Shown one piece after another: positions 31,736 through 42,095 of a DNA stretch of 64,000 nt. The stretch comes from Chionoecetes opilio. Taxonomy: Eukaryota; Arthropoda; Malacostraca; Decapoda; Majidae. The stretch's first letter is position 1. Each line of letters opens with the position of its first letter. The position numbers and the translations under genes are program-made. The notes beneath the pieces are model-generated. The model was not told the DNA's origin. It ran no database searches and saw only the letters and a list, made by a program, of their open reading frames with translations. The stretch lies in assembly GCA_016584305.1 (NCBI GenBank), contig JACEEZ010016486.1:47459-111458 (forward strand), given 5' to 3'.

Positions 31736-31994
31736 GAAACCATAGTCGTTTCGTACACTCAGCTCAGAGTTGAACTTGATTACTAGAGTTACGAAACGAC
31801 ACCAGGTATGTGCGAAAATACTCAAAATCAGTGTACGAAACAACTCACAAAACCTGGGTACGAAACCACTTGTGTACGAAACTCCCTGTAACCCCATAGT
31901 CGCAGCGGCCTAAACTGGCGGTGGGTGGCGGCGCCTGTGGCCTCAGCGGTGCAACAGTTAGCTTACCGTTGTACCAATACGTGGAGATCTCTCT

Positions 31995-32255
31995 GGGCCA
32001 AAATGGACGAGGACTGCGCGGTCACTTTCTGAGACACTGACTATGTTTTCCTGGCCTAAAATTGTTGCTTTTTCAGATGGAGATATTTTTATTTAACGGA
32101 AACCTGTTAAAAAGTTTTATATAATTATTTTCATCCGCCAATCCTGTGGTCGCCGTGTCCATTGATAACAATGTATCTCCATCAGACAAAACACTAAATC
32201 TTGTCCAGGAAATAATAGTCAGTGTCTCAGAAACCAGGGAAGTGACGGAAGGGTA
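31995..32255. mobile_element. W MITE, compact palindromic form
   Basis: The left arm AATGGACGAGGACTGCGCGG, CACTTTCTGAGACACTGACT and GATGGAGATATTTTTATTT is mirrored by ATGTATCTCCATC, AATAGTCAGTGTCTCAGAAA and GGAAGTGACGG on the right. The two arms are separated by only about 55 bp, making this the most compact W copy. Confidence 0.75.
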
Positions 32256-32257
32256 CC

Positions 32258-32342
32258 AAAACAAGTGTGCCCCGCCCCGCCCCGCATTGCCCAGCCGCCG
32301 AGTGGTCCGCCCTGCCCCGCCCCGCCCCGCCCCGCCCCGAGG
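32258..32342. repeat. (CCCGC)n low-complexity tract
   Basis: CCCCGCCCCGCCCCGC runs broken once by CATTGCCCAGCCGCCGAGTGG. Confidence 0.9.
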
Positions 32343-32377
32343 ATTATTACCCTAACTTCACCTCCTAACGGATGGGC

Positions 32378-32570
32378 TCTGGGATATAATGGACGAGAAC
32401 GGGCGGTCGCTACATCCGTTACCAGTTAGGTTTTCTATATTCTGATAGCCTCTTTTTAAAGCTCCCTAATGACTCCGCACTAACTACCCCATGACGGAGT
32501 CCATTCCAATCATCTACCACTCTATTTGTGAACCAGTTTCTCCCTATTGCTGCTTTAAATCACGTGTTAC
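32378..32570 (-). pseudogene. W tip followed by a LINE RT C-terminal fragment
   Basis: 32383-32420 is a W tip (TATAATGGACGAGAAC). 32445-32560 on the minus strand is the same RT tail as 25960-26140 (GAAACTGGTTCACAAATAGA, GGTAGATGATTGGAATGGAC, GGGAGCTTTAAAAAGAGGC). Confidence 0.6.
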
Positions 32571-32722
32571 CAGTGTGAATCCGTTACTTCGGTAAAACTG
32601 CACAACAACAACTCCAACCCTTGCTACTTAAAATCTTCCCCTCAACCCAGCAACCTCGGGGAGCTGGGCGGCAACCGGGGTTTTGTGTGGCTGGCGGACA
32701 CAACAACACTTATTTATGTTAT

Positions 32723-33030
32723 GCCCGGTTCACACCACGTTTTTGCTGGACGTAGTCTACGTGCATCTTGTCATCAGTGACTCACAGTACGTCACAGTGA
32801 CGTCACTTCCTGCCGGTGTAATGTGAACACAGGCTCCCCGCGACCACCCTGTTGCTGGAGCAGTGATGACGTCACTGACCTTGGGAGACGCGCGTCTCAG
32901 CTCACATTATTCGGAGCTCCCAATTCTTTCTATGTAGCTGCGGGAGTGTCGGGGCCACGTCACTATGACGTCACTGATCGCCACGCCCACGTAGACACGG
33001 ACAGCAAAAATGTGTAGTGTGAACCCCGCC
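32723..33030. mobile_element. PIF/Harbinger-like MITE with CRE-type palindromes
   Basis: Ends CCCGGTTCACACCACGTTTT and the inverted GTAGTGTGAACCCCGCC, with further inverted similarity over about 85 bp (TTTTTGCTGGACGTAGTCTA against GTAGACACGGACAGCAAAAA). TTA stands at both junctions as a possible 3-bp duplication. Three TGACGTCA octamers lie at 32798-32805, 32867-32874 and 32966-32973. No protein is encoded. Confidence 0.65.
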
Positions 33031-33060
33031 TTAGCCTCCAAAATAATGTGGGTAAATTTC

Positions 33061-33373
33061 CAGATGAACACCGAACTTCCTTTGGTGGACGAAACTATTT
33101 TTTTTTTTCGTGAGTTTTGATGTGTTTTGAATTCATCTGTTAACCGTTTCTGTAGTAATTTTTGTTTTTGTTTTTTTACAAAAAAAAAAAAAAAAAAAAA
33201 AAATTGAACCTAACCGAACCTTTACCTTACTATAATAATAATTAAAAAAAAACTTTACTGAAAAAAAATGAAAAAATGACGACAGAAACGGTTAACATAT
33301 TTATTCAAAACACATCAAAACTCACCAGGAAAAAAATTGTTTCGTCCACCAGAGGAAATTCGGTGTTCATCTG
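33061..33373. mobile_element. MITE with about 115-bp inverted repeats
   Basis: CAGATGAACACCGAACTTCC, TTTGGTGGACGAAAC and TTTTGATGTGTTTTGAAT on the left are mirrored by ATTCAAAACACATCAAAA, GTTTCGTCCACCAGAGGAAA and TTCGGTGTTCATCTG on the right. The loop holds A/T runs. A small AACCTAACCGAACC stretch at 33206 recalls the telomere-like repeats. Confidence 0.8.
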
Positions 33374-34160
33374 AAATAATACCATAATGTGGTCTAATCC
33401 CGGGACAAATCCCTATTCACAGCCTGCCTTGTACGTGATGGAAATATAGGAATAAATCTAAAGTGGCGTAACAACCTACTGGCTTAGCTGGACCCCCCCT
33501 CCTTTACCCCATCTATGGCGTAAGTCAAGGCTGTTTCGAAACTCATCCTAACCTGGCGTATTAACCTCCTAGCCTTGGAATGAATCCTAAACCTAAATGT
33601 TAGCCTAACCCAGGGGTTCCCAAAGTGGTCGATATCGACCCCCAGGGGTCGATGGGACCATCCAAGGGGTCGATAAATCGCCAGGGGGCCGAAAGGGGGT
33701 CAATAAATGGCTAGGGGGTCGATGAATGGCTAGGTGAGGAAAGTTTCAGCACAAAACCGTTATGCGAGTGGTACCAAAGCCGCCTCTGTGTCCCCCTGAC
33801 ATAGTGACGGCTTTGACTTGGCTCGGTGCTAGTCTGTGACGTCACGTTGGATCTGTACCCCGCCCCTCGCACCCTCCCCCCCATCTCTTTCCCCTCCTCT
33901 GTCCCAAGATCTCGATGTACGTGAAATATTCCTGTCCTCTTCCAAAACTGAGCGAGCGAGCGTATTCCCCCCTCTCGTTGATGAGTGGACAGCCAGTAGT
34001 CCAGTACATTTTCAGCACGCTACTACTACTACTACTACCTATGTATAAGTACTACTATAATTCTCCATATTAATTTTATCATAACATGTATGTACAGGGA
34101 GGTCCCGAAGATACGAGCAGTTAGGTTCCACCTGGCATACTCGTAAAGCGAAATCTCGTA

Positions 34161-35386
34161 CAGAGTTGCCAGATTTGGAGATTTGTCCCTATATTTGGGG
34201 ATTTCGGGGCACTGATGGGGACATGGGGACATTCACTCTCGATTTGGGGACTTTCGAGGTTTCTGAAAAAAACATGTATTATATCACTTAAAATAATATT
34301 ATTAATATGAAGGTTAAAAGAAAACATGAGGTTTAACCGACGGCAAGGAAGAAGTAATTTGAGCTTCATTGATCCCAAAGAAGTAAGTCAAGAAATGTGG
34401 TCTCCATTGGTCCATTGGCTAGTGTATTTCCTGGAATTGTAGGTCCTGACAAAATAAATCACCTAGACAAAGAATGGAGAGTACTAAGAAACACCGATCT
34501 TGCTGATTCAGAAATCAATGATGTTGAAGGCTTCTGGGAGACAGTTAGAGAAATAAAGAGTGGTGATGAAACCCCCATGTTTCCAAATTTGTCAAGTTTT
34601 GTTTCTGGGCTATTGCGTCTTCCTCATTCTAGTGCCACAGCAGAAAGGATATTTTCATCTGTAAACAATTTAAAAACAAAACTAAGAAACAAACTCTACC
34701 AGAGAACTCTATAGTTGGACTTCTGCATTCAAAGCGGTATTTGAAAGGCCGGGAATGTTTCAATTTTGCTGTAAATGATAAACTAATCAACATGATGACT
34801 TCAGATATCTACAAATACCATGCAAATGATGATTCGAGTGATGATATTATTTAGTATGCAAATGTGTTATTCTATTCTTTCTTTCTGGCTTAGTACAGTA
34901 TGTCCAGAATATTAGTTGGATTATTTAAGTTCCCCAAGAGGCTAAGAGCATTAATATTTTCATTTATTTCTGTATCATATTTCTAAGCAATTTAAGGAAA
35001 TATATCATCCCCTTCAGCCTTAAGTAAATTTTTTTATTAAATGTATTTTTTATTAAATGCTCATGAGGCTGTATCCTATTATTGCCTTTTTTTGTTTTTG
35101 CAGTCCTTATGATGATTATAATAAAAAAGTGAATTATGCTACTTCATGTGTAATGTAATATGCTACTTCATGTGTAATGTAATATATTATGTAAAACAAA
35201 GTATGAATTAATATCATTAAATCAACATTAAAATCAACATAGCAATTTTAATTTACATGTGGAGTAGCTATGTAGCATATATTTCAGCATTTTTATAACG
35301 AGTATGGAAATATATGAAATGGGGATTTCTGGGGATTTTTCCCCGAATATATAGGGATTTTTAGACCAGGCTGTCTGGCAACCCTG
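34161..35386. mobile_element. hAT element (innermost level)
   Basis: Ends CAGAGTTGCCAGATTTGGAG and the inverted TCTGGCAACCCTG, with similar interiors (TCCCTATATTTGGGGATTT against CCCGAATATATAGGGATTTT). Flanks are ATCTCGTA (34153-34160) and TTCTCGTA (35389-35396), an 8-bp duplication with one difference. It carries its own transposase remnant. Confidence 0.8.
34397..34852 (+). pseudogene. hAT transposase, C-terminal dimerisation domain
   Basis: The first frame gives DKINHLDKEWRVLRNTDL, FWETVREIK, FPNLSSFVSGLL and RLPHSSATAERIFSSVNN then LKTKLRN. The LPHSSATAERIFS motif is the signature of the hAT C-terminal dimerisation region. A one-base break near 34708 moves the tail to another frame (LLHSKRYLKGRECFNF, SDIYKYHANDDSSDDII) with a stop near 34852. 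The N-terminal zinc finger and catalytic DDE parts are missing, so this copy cannot act alone. Confidence 0.85.
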
Positions 35387-35454
35387 AATTCTCGTATAAC
35401 GAAACACATAACTAATGGTAAAATATAGGTTCGGTTCCAGGACCCCATCAATAA

Positions 35455-35460
35455 AAAAAA

Positions 35461-35499
<39 letters not shown>

Positions 35500-35518
35500 A
35501 TTAATAAATAAATTAAAA
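35455..35518. repeat. (AAAT)n microsatellite
   Basis: About fifteen copies of TAAA/AAAT with two interruptions. Confidence 0.95.
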
Positions 35519-35564
35519 AAAACCATGTTTTTCAAGGTAAAATAAAATTTGGTAATATTTAGTA

Positions 35565-35865
35565 GGGGTGCGAGAACCCCTTGAGGAATCCTATGATCCC
35601 TGGTGATATCCTATGGTGCTATCACAGGCGTGGGAGCTGATCTGACTTCTTCAGGAAGGCACATATTATACAGCTGATAACGGGGTGTTGTGTTGTGCGG
35701 GCGGCAGCCGATTTCCGCCGCCAGCGGAAATCTCCTTGGTAATTATTTAGTAGGAAAGCGAGGATCCTTTGAGGAATCCTATGATCACTGGTAAAATCCT
35801 ATGGTGCTATCACAGGCGTAGGAGCTGACTGTCTTCTTCAGGAAGGCACAGGTGAGGCGGATGAC
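35565..35865 (+). repeat. imperfect tandem duplication, about 185-bp unit
   Basis: TGAGGAATCCTATGATC, ATCCTATGGTGCTATCACAG and CTTCTTCAGGAAGGCACA occur at 35583-35668 and again at 35771-35850. Both lie in the pogo/Tigger-like interior. Confidence 0.85.
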
Positions 35866-37230
35866 GGCGGTTTTTGAGAGAGGCGGCGGACGGGGTAGGC
35901 CGCCGCCTCCTCCGCCACGGTAGGTTTGGGCAGGCTTAAACGTCTTATCACTCGTTATTATACAACTTAAGTGATTATGGTGAGAGGTTATATACACGTG
36001 TCATTATATAAATCAATATAGCACCGTGTGTCACCTTGAATAAGGGCTATTTAAAGATGTTATGATGAGGTGACTGCTGGTGGGGCAGTGAGTGACGGAG
36101 AAATTCTTGCCGCGGAGCCGCCCCATAACTCAAATATTCACTATTTTAACCCACATACACACCTTCTACCACCAAAACACTAGCAACACAGGCTCCTTAC
36201 TTTTATATCTTACTATCTGATACATTATAACTCCCTAAAACGCAAACATTCCAAATAAAACGAGAATTAGTTTTAGATGACGGGGACAGAAGGCGGAGAG
36301 AGGCAGTCTGGCATGCCATTCTTGCCCGGAAATATGTCGCTGGTTTGTGATTGGTCGAGAAGTTTTAAAAACTGTTTGTCATTGGCTGATGACGGATGAC
36401 GCCTTAGCCAGTCACAACCTTCCTACTCGTTTACGACCTATCTAGGGAGCTTTGTAGCTTTCGTCGTTAGGGAAAGTAGTATCTAGGTAGTGTGAGCAAG
36501 TCGTTGCTGGCCATACTACCTCCGTTGCTGGCTTCTCGCCCAGGGCTGTGAATTTTTGTAGGCCACATTGTAGTACCGAGCCACCAGAATTATCATATTT
36601 TCAGATTGAGTATCGTACAACCTTAGGTAAAATCATATAGTCAGTAAATGACTTTATAATTTTAGTAAATAACTTGTAATTTACTTTAGTAAGTAACTTG
36701 TAATTTACTTTAGTAAATAACTTGGTAATTTTACTCACCCCAGTTTGAATGTCGTAACATTGGATTTTCGATCTCTTATATTGAAAATAGACCCTAATTT
36801 ACACATCTCGTATCATCGGATTCTCGTATATCGAATGCTCGTATAACGGGACCTCCCTATATTACGTTTTTTTCTTCATAACATATACAATTTCCATTTA
36901 AATGTGTGGGGGTCGATGAAAAATTTGAAACTTTATTAGGGGGTCGATGAGCTGAAGAGTTTGGGAACCCCTGGCCTAACCCAAACCTCCACGTGCACTT
37001 ATTCTTTTTGTTCTTGTGTTGTGGCGAGGTGCAGGCCTTGGTCCTGGACGTGTGAGCACGGGGCTGTGTTGTCCATGAGGAATGATGAGGGAGCCAGGGA
37101 GGAGGAGGGAGAGGAGGCCTTGCCAAGTGTGGTGTGAGTGAGGCAGGAAGCAGGGTGTGGGCCCCCTCAGGCAGGAGCAGAGTGTCAGTGCAGCGCGTGG
37201 CTCTCTGTGTCCTTACTGTCACCACTGTTG

Positions 37231-37239
37231 CAGGTGCTG
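37231..37239 (+). promoter_or_regulatory. possible 3' splice site upstream of the zinc-finger ORF
   Basis: CCTTACTGTCACCACTGTTG then CAG, followed by GTGCTGAGG. The pyrimidine-biased tract and CAG make a plausible acceptor at 37233, which would place 37234-37376 in the 5' untranslated part of the coding exon. No donor partner was identified. Confidence 0.35.
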
Positions 37240-37376
37240 AGGTCACAGTCCAAGCCGGCTGCTCCGCCCGGCACTGACCTGGCTCGCTCCGGCATCCCCG
37301 AGGGTTCCCGCAGGACCGGTCACCGTGTGCTGGCCAGAGTCTTGCTGCGGTGGAGGCTGTGGGGCCGGGCAGTAGC

Positions 37377-38486
37377 ATGAGTGGCCATGAGCAGCAGGAT
37401 CAGTCTGCCTCAGGGGTGGGGAGGCACAGGTGTGATGGCAAGAATCACCTGGAGGCAGGCAGCTCAGGCCACAAGGTACACAGTGAGCTGAAGTGCCAGC
37501 AGTGTGACAAAACATTCAAATACAAGAGTCTGCTTGAGCAACATTCCTTGACACACAGTTGTGTTAAGAACTATGAATGTCTTGAATGTGGGAAAAAATT
37601 TATTGGAAAGGGTAACCTCACCAAACACACCCTGACACACATTGGTGTTAAAAATTATGAATGTCTGGAGTGTGGGAAAAGATTTACTACAAAGAGTCAC
37701 CTCACCACACACTCCCTGACACACAGTGGTGTTAAGAATCATGAATGCCTAGAGTGTGGGAAAACATTTATTGAAAAGGGTAACCTCACCAAACACACCC
37801 TGACACACAGTGGTGTTAAAAAATATGAATGTTTAGAGTGTGGGAAAAGATTTGCTAGGAAGAGTGACCTCACCAAACACACCCTGACACACAATGGTGT
37901 TAAGAACTATGAATGTCTTGATTGTGGGAAAAAATTTATTGAAAAGGGTAACCTCACCAAACACACCCTGACACACAGTGGTGTTAAAAAATATGAATGT
38001 TTAGAGTGTGGGAAAAGATTTGCTAGGAAGAGTGACCTCACCAAACACACCCTGACACACAGTGGTGTTAAGAATTATGAATGTTTAGAGTGTGGTAAAA
38101 GATTTACTGAAAAGGGTTCCCTCACCACACACACCCTGATACACAGTGGTGTTAAGAATCATAAATGTTTAGAGTGTGGGAAAAGGTTCACTGATAAGTC
38201 TAACCTCACCGAACACACCCTGACACACAGTGGCGTAAAAAATTATGAATGTCTTGAGTGTGGGAAAAAATTTACTACAAAGAGTCACCTTACCACACAC
38301 TCCCTGACACACAGTGGTGTTAAGAATCATGAATGCCTAGAGTGTGGGAAATGGTTTTATACCATTTCTGAACTCAACAGACACACCTTTAGACACACTG
38401 GCTTGCGGGAGTTCAAGTGTGATATTTGTAGCAAGTGTTTCAAGACAAAGGGTGAAATTGCCCAGCACATGAAGATCCACTTTTGA
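37377..38486 (+). CDS. C2H2 zinc-finger protein, 12 fingers
   Basis: Predicted nuclear DNA-binding protein of 369 residues from ATG 37377 (MSGHEQQDQSAS). The open frame extends upstream only through GTG at 37350, so this is the first usable ATG. After a 40-residue serine/glycine-rich N-terminus come twelve consecutive C2H2 fingers spaced 28 residues apart: the first LKCQQCDKTF, most of the form YECLECGKRF-x5-L-x2-H-x3-H, and the last FKCDICSKCF. Linkers are SGVKNYE or SGVKNHE rather than the usual TGEKPY. Fingers 4-5 and 6-7 are near-duplicates (KGNLTKH, ARKSDLTKH), and 3-4 and 10-11 share TTKSHLTTHSLTH, showing tandem expansion by finger pairs. There is no KRAB, BTB or ZAD domain. The intact frame stands out in a window full of broken genes. 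Whether it is a single-copy host gene or one of an expanded family cannot be told. Confidence 0.85.
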   Translation: MSGHEQQDQSASGVGRHRCDGKNHLEAGSSGHKVHSELKCQQCDKTFKYKSLLEQHSLTHSCVKNYECLECGKKFIGKGNLTKHTLTHIGVKNYECLECGKRFTTKSHLTTHSLTHSGVKNHECLECGKTFIEKGNLTKHTLTHSGVKKYECLECGKRFARKSDLTKHTLTHNGVKNYECLDCGKKFIEKGNLTKHTLTHSGVKKYECLECGKRFARKSDLTKHTLTHSGVKNYECLECGKRFTEKGSLTTHTLIHSGVKNHKCLECGKRFTDKSNLTEHTLTHSGVKNYECLECGKKFTTKSHLTTHSLTHSGVKNHECLECGKWFYTISELNRHTFRHTGLREFKCDICSKCFKTKGEIAQHMKIHF

Positions 38487-39241
38487 GGTGGTGTGTTGTG
38501 TGGACAAGTGTGGTTGTACCCGTGCCTGTGGGAGTGTGTCCTGTGTGGCAATGGGCTGATTTTGTAAACATTGACTACGGAGAGTCTAATGTTCATTTAT
38601 GATCTTATTGTGGGAATTTATGTCACATACATATATTTAATGTGAGGTCTTACCTAATCAAAACCCATCGTCTATTTCATCCTGACACAATACCCCAACT
38701 AGTCAACTAACTAGGATTTAGTTTGGTGGATAGTAGGGTTGAAATGGCTGTAGGTGTATTAATACTGCATGTCCTGTGATCCGAAGTGGTCAGCGCGTGA
38801 TCGAGGCCACCCGCGAAGGACAGAGGCGGAGGGCTGGAGGCGGTGTGCTTTGATATGGGCGTCAGGAGGTTTTCATAACCCAGTTATCTTGTCGCGACGG
38901 ATCTGTGTTGATTTTAACACGTCCTATTGGTTTAACACTATGTGCGAAGAGTCTATATACAAATTCTCTCATATATACAAATCCACGTATATTTAGTAAG
39001 AGATGTTAACTCGGTAGAGGCTCGGAGTGTACCGATTCTCCCGGTGGGCGTTGAGCCACCGCTACCAATATCTACATACGTGTCGTATTCTCGGTGGGCT
39101 GCGATCCACCGCTACCAATACCTTGCCACGTATCCACGCAGGATAGGAGCAATATTATGACAACGAGCAATAGCTAGTCGCTCCAATCAAGGTGCTAATT
39201 ATATAAGGTGCAAATGCTTAATAATAATGGGAATGTTCAAT
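38487..39241 (+). other. 3' flank of the zinc-finger gene; no second gene seen
   Basis: Includes a roughly 65-bp imperfect duplication (CGGTGGGCGTTGAGCCACCG and CGGTGGGCTGCGATCCACCG with CTACCAATA) at about 39040-39122. No convincing AATAAA close to the stop codon was found. Confidence 0.4.
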
Positions 39242-39261
39242 TATCCATCCCAGTATTTATC

Positions 39262-40281
39262 AATCAATCAATCATTGGGGGCATACGCCGGGGGGCGCGT
39301 CGCCTCGCCCACCCTACGACGCCACTCTCGGGGGTCACCACGCGCGAGTTCCCATGCAGGCTCCTCTCCCATACCAAGCAGCTCTCGACAAGAAACATCA
39401 ACTTGCCCCAGCCACGAGCCTTGTGGGCGCCCCCTTGGCCTCCTCCACGCCGGATTGTCTCTTACAGATACAACCCGATGGGAAGGATCGGTTTCAGGGT
39501 AGCGTGCCACATGCCCATATAGCCGAAGTTGGCGCTGACGGACTATGCAGGTAATAGGCCTCGATTCAGTCTCACGGTGCAATCGCTGATTTGACACGTA
39601 ATCATCCCAGCGATACCCCATGATTCTGCGAAGACACTTATTACCAAAGGCATTGATTCGTCTCTTCAAGTCATTATTTAATGTCCATGTCTCACAACCA
39701 TAGAGTAAGACAGGGATCACAAGCGACTTGAAGATCCGGATCTTTGTCCTTCTGCACAGGTACCGACAACGCCAAATACTCCCGCTGAGCGAGTCCATAA
39801 CACCGTGGGCTATGCCAATCCGCCGTAAGACTTCTTGGCGTGACCCGCCGTCATTATGGACTGCGCTACCAAGGTATGTGAAACTTTCCAAGATCTCAAT
39901 GTCAATGTCACACGCATGAACAGACAATACTGCTTCATCTAGTAAGTCTCCAAACACCTGGACCTTGGTCTTGAGCCAGGAGACCTCAAGTCCCAAAGGC
40001 TTTGCCTCCTCGTGCAGCGCCTCGAGAGCCATCACCAGGACCTCCAGCGACTCAGCAAAGATTACTGCATCATCGGCAAAAACAAGATCAGTGATCTTGG
40101 TGTTGCCGACGGATGCTCCACAATCACTTTGATCTACAACTTTGTCCAATACCCGGTCCATACAAGCGTTAAAAAGTGATGGGGCAAGGACGCACCCTTG
40201 CCTCACTCCTGTATTCACAGGAAAGAAGCTGGATACACCTGCCCCACACTTCACAGCACTCTCTTTATTAGTATTTATCAT
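39262..40281 (-). pseudogene. non-LTR reverse transcriptase, 5'-truncated but open frame
   Basis: Minus-strand frame of 337 residues without a stop. RT blocks: FPVNTGVRQGCVLAPSLFN near the start, then VFADDAVIFAES (the catalytic FADD box, about 40054-40089), LGLEVSWLKTKVQVFG, SFTYLGSAVHNDGG, KSLVIPVLLYGCETWTL and LRRIMGYRWDDYVSNQRL. A basic C-terminus follows (RRPRGRPQGSW, WRRRVGEATRPP). The element ends in (ATTG)n on the minus strand (39262-39276), a short-repeat tail typical of RTE-like or related LINEs. The endonuclease and early RT are absent, so it is a dead 5'-truncated copy of a recently active family. Other copies are at 21990-23165, 25150-25253 and 26225-26410. Confidence 0.85.
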
Positions 40282-40904
40282 TTACTTAAATTACCTTAAT
40301 TATTACCCATTACCATTATAATTATATATATATATACATCCCTACGCTCCACCTATGATGAGTGGACAACAACTCCCTCACTAGGGGGGGGGGGGAACCA
40401 CCACTCTGCCAATTATTGAGATTCAATTCTCCTTGAATTGCTTTAAAAGCCAGGAGATGGGAGATAATAGTTAACTTATTTTAAGTTTTACTTATGAATT
40501 TATTGAATCTTAAACAAAGTTAGAAAGTGAGTGCATTATTGCTAGAATGTATAGTATAGCACATGTACTCCTAGCCTCTGAGGAATCAGGTAATGACAGT
40601 CCAGGGAAGTTAACCTATGTTTGAGGAATTACCTCTTGAATTGAGGGATGAATGTAATCACCTCCGAGTACCTCCGGTGGTAACAGTTATAATACCCCTA
40701 CTGTAACTCAGTTTATCTCCTCTATACTAACCGTCTAATTCTAACATCCGTCGCAGGTAGTTATTTTTTTACCCTTGCCGTGGACTCTTCCCTCAGGCCA
40801 CTGGTGCTATTATGCCCAAGTTTCTCTGCCAGGGAAGATATTTTTGTCTATGTAAGGATATTATAACAAAAACGATTAATGATCTAGCATCCAGGTGCCA
40901 CAGG
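40282..40904. other. no recognisable gene
   Basis: Contains a short (TA)n at about 40321-40336 and a ten-base G run at 40386. Otherwise unique-looking AT-rich sequence. Confidence 0.45.
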
Positions 40905-41196
40905 CGCCCTTGTCAAAGGAGATTACTGCCATTGGCACTCCTTATGTACATTTTTATTGCTTAAAATACTATTCTAGCTGAAGGCAGCTCTTATCACTTC
41001 TCAGAGAATGATTAAAACTATTAATTACTCTCTGATGTGCAATAAAATAATATAAATAAAATGCATATCTTAACATGATAATTTATATTACTGACCACGG
41101 ACTCTACATTTTTATTAGCTGAGAAGCTAACTCCGTAAGCTTAAAATAATAGGTCTCTAAATAACGAAATAAAATAAATAAATAAAATTAATAAAC
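40905..41196 (+). repeat. direct repeat unit 1 flanking the TTAA element
   Basis: About 290 bp that recurs in the same orientation at 42096-42385: GTTACTGCCATTGG-like, CACTCC, TACTATT..AGCTGAA, GCATATCTTAA, TTATTAGCT and AGGTCT words occur in the same order, at roughly 70-75 percent similarity by eye. Confidence 0.7.
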
Positions 41197-41200
41197 TTAA

Positions 41201-42091
41201 AGTAATCGTCCAGACCATTTCATCATTCCTGATTTAATGCAGTCAAAATATAGCCATTATCGAGTATATCAACAATATGTTGTCACATTTTGCATCCAGT
41301 CACCCGTTTTTAAATGATCCGCATTCAAAATCTGTAATTCCCCGAGCTCTCAAAACACAACTGGAGACCAGCAGACGACACACCACGGCTCGGCGACGTC
41401 ACAACAGTAAGCCTCCAGCCCTGCCTGATACAGATGCGCGGAGACTCGGAGAAAAATGTAGTACTTGGGGAATTTTGGATGTTTCTGATATATTTTTTGT
41501 GCGATATGGCATGTACTTGCATCCTGTGTGGGGGCTGTGCCTTTCCCGAGAGCTTAGCACCCATTTGCAAACTGTGCGGCGACGATATATGTGTGCAGAC
41601 GTGTCAAGCGGCGGGGAGCGGCGGGTAGTAGCAGGTAGTAGCAAGGCCACCGAGATGAGAGGGCTCGCTACTATCCGCCGCTCCCCGCCGCTTGACACGT
41701 CTGCACACATATATCGTCGCCGTGTGGGTTGTGAATGGGTGCTAAGCTCTCGGGAAGGGCACAGCTTTCTTGCTGTGCCCATGCAGGATGCAAGTATGTG
41801 CCGTGTCGCACAAAAAATGTACCAGAAGCACCCGGGATTCTTCGGGTACTGTATTTTTCTCTGAGTCTCCGTGTGTCTGTGTCGGGCGGGGCTGGGAGGC
41901 TTACTCATGTGACGTCGCCAGCAAGTTTCGCGCCACGGTTGGAATGTGGCTGTTGTTTTTCCCGCGTTTTTTACAAAAGTCATGTTTTTAGGGAAATAAG
42001 GCGTGAAAATGAATAATTTTTTGTGGATTAGGTATTTTGAATGAGCATTCAACATAATTATGCAAAGAAAAAATGGGTCTGGACGATTACT
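41201..42091. mobile_element. TTAA-flanked TIR element (piggyBac-like) with a long central palindrome
   Basis: Ends AGTAATCGTCCAGACC and the inverted GGTCTGGACGATTACT, flanked by TTAA (41197-41200 and 42092-42095), the piggyBac-type target. Inside, about 41395-41640 and 41655-41925 are inverted copies with over 200 bp per arm (GTGTGCAGACGTGTCAAGCG against CGCTTGACACGTCTGCACAC; GAGAGCTTAGCACCCATT against AATGGGTGCTAAGCTCTC). No transposase is present. Confidence 0.85.
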
Positions 42092-42095
42092 TTAA

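Larger units (their letters stand above)
31000..31931 (+). repeat. V-family repeat, longest copy
   Basis: The reverse complement of 8640-9285 and, at its far end, of 1-81. It contains the short conserved frame (next entry), the boundary GCGACTAAAGTGTTATCTTCG, and an array of GTTTCGTACAC motifs. No transposase is seen. Its outer end is CGGCCTAAACTGGCGGTGGG. The left limit is uncertain. Confidence 0.7.
34093..36860. mobile_element. pogo/Tigger-like TIR element nested in the hAT
   Basis: Left end TACAGGGAGGTCCCGAAGAT then ACGAG; right end CTCGTATAACGGGACCTCCC then TA. TA at both borders is the expected Tc1/mariner-pogo target duplication. Subterminal CTCGTA and TACGAG words recur (34130, 34151, 36790-36845). 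Excluding the nested hAT, about 1.5 kb remains. This includes a tandem duplication at 35565-35865 and no transposase frame. Confidence 0.75.
33611..36973. mobile_element. hAT element (outermost of a three-level nest)
   Basis: Ends CAGGGGTTCCCAAAGTGG and the inverted AGTTTGGGAACCCCTG, the classic hAT terminal form, flanked by a perfect 8-bp duplication GCCTAACC (33603-33610 and 36974-36981). Its own sequence is only 33611-34092 and 36861-36973, about 595 bp, rich in GGGGTCGATGAATGG repeats, so it is a non-autonomous copy. The rest is a nested element. Confidence 0.9.

Noticed and set aside
36857..37378. Minus-strand 173-residue ORF upstream of the zinc-finger gene
   Set aside because: Crosses the hAT end and target duplication and has no domain; likely antisense shadow of the 5' region.
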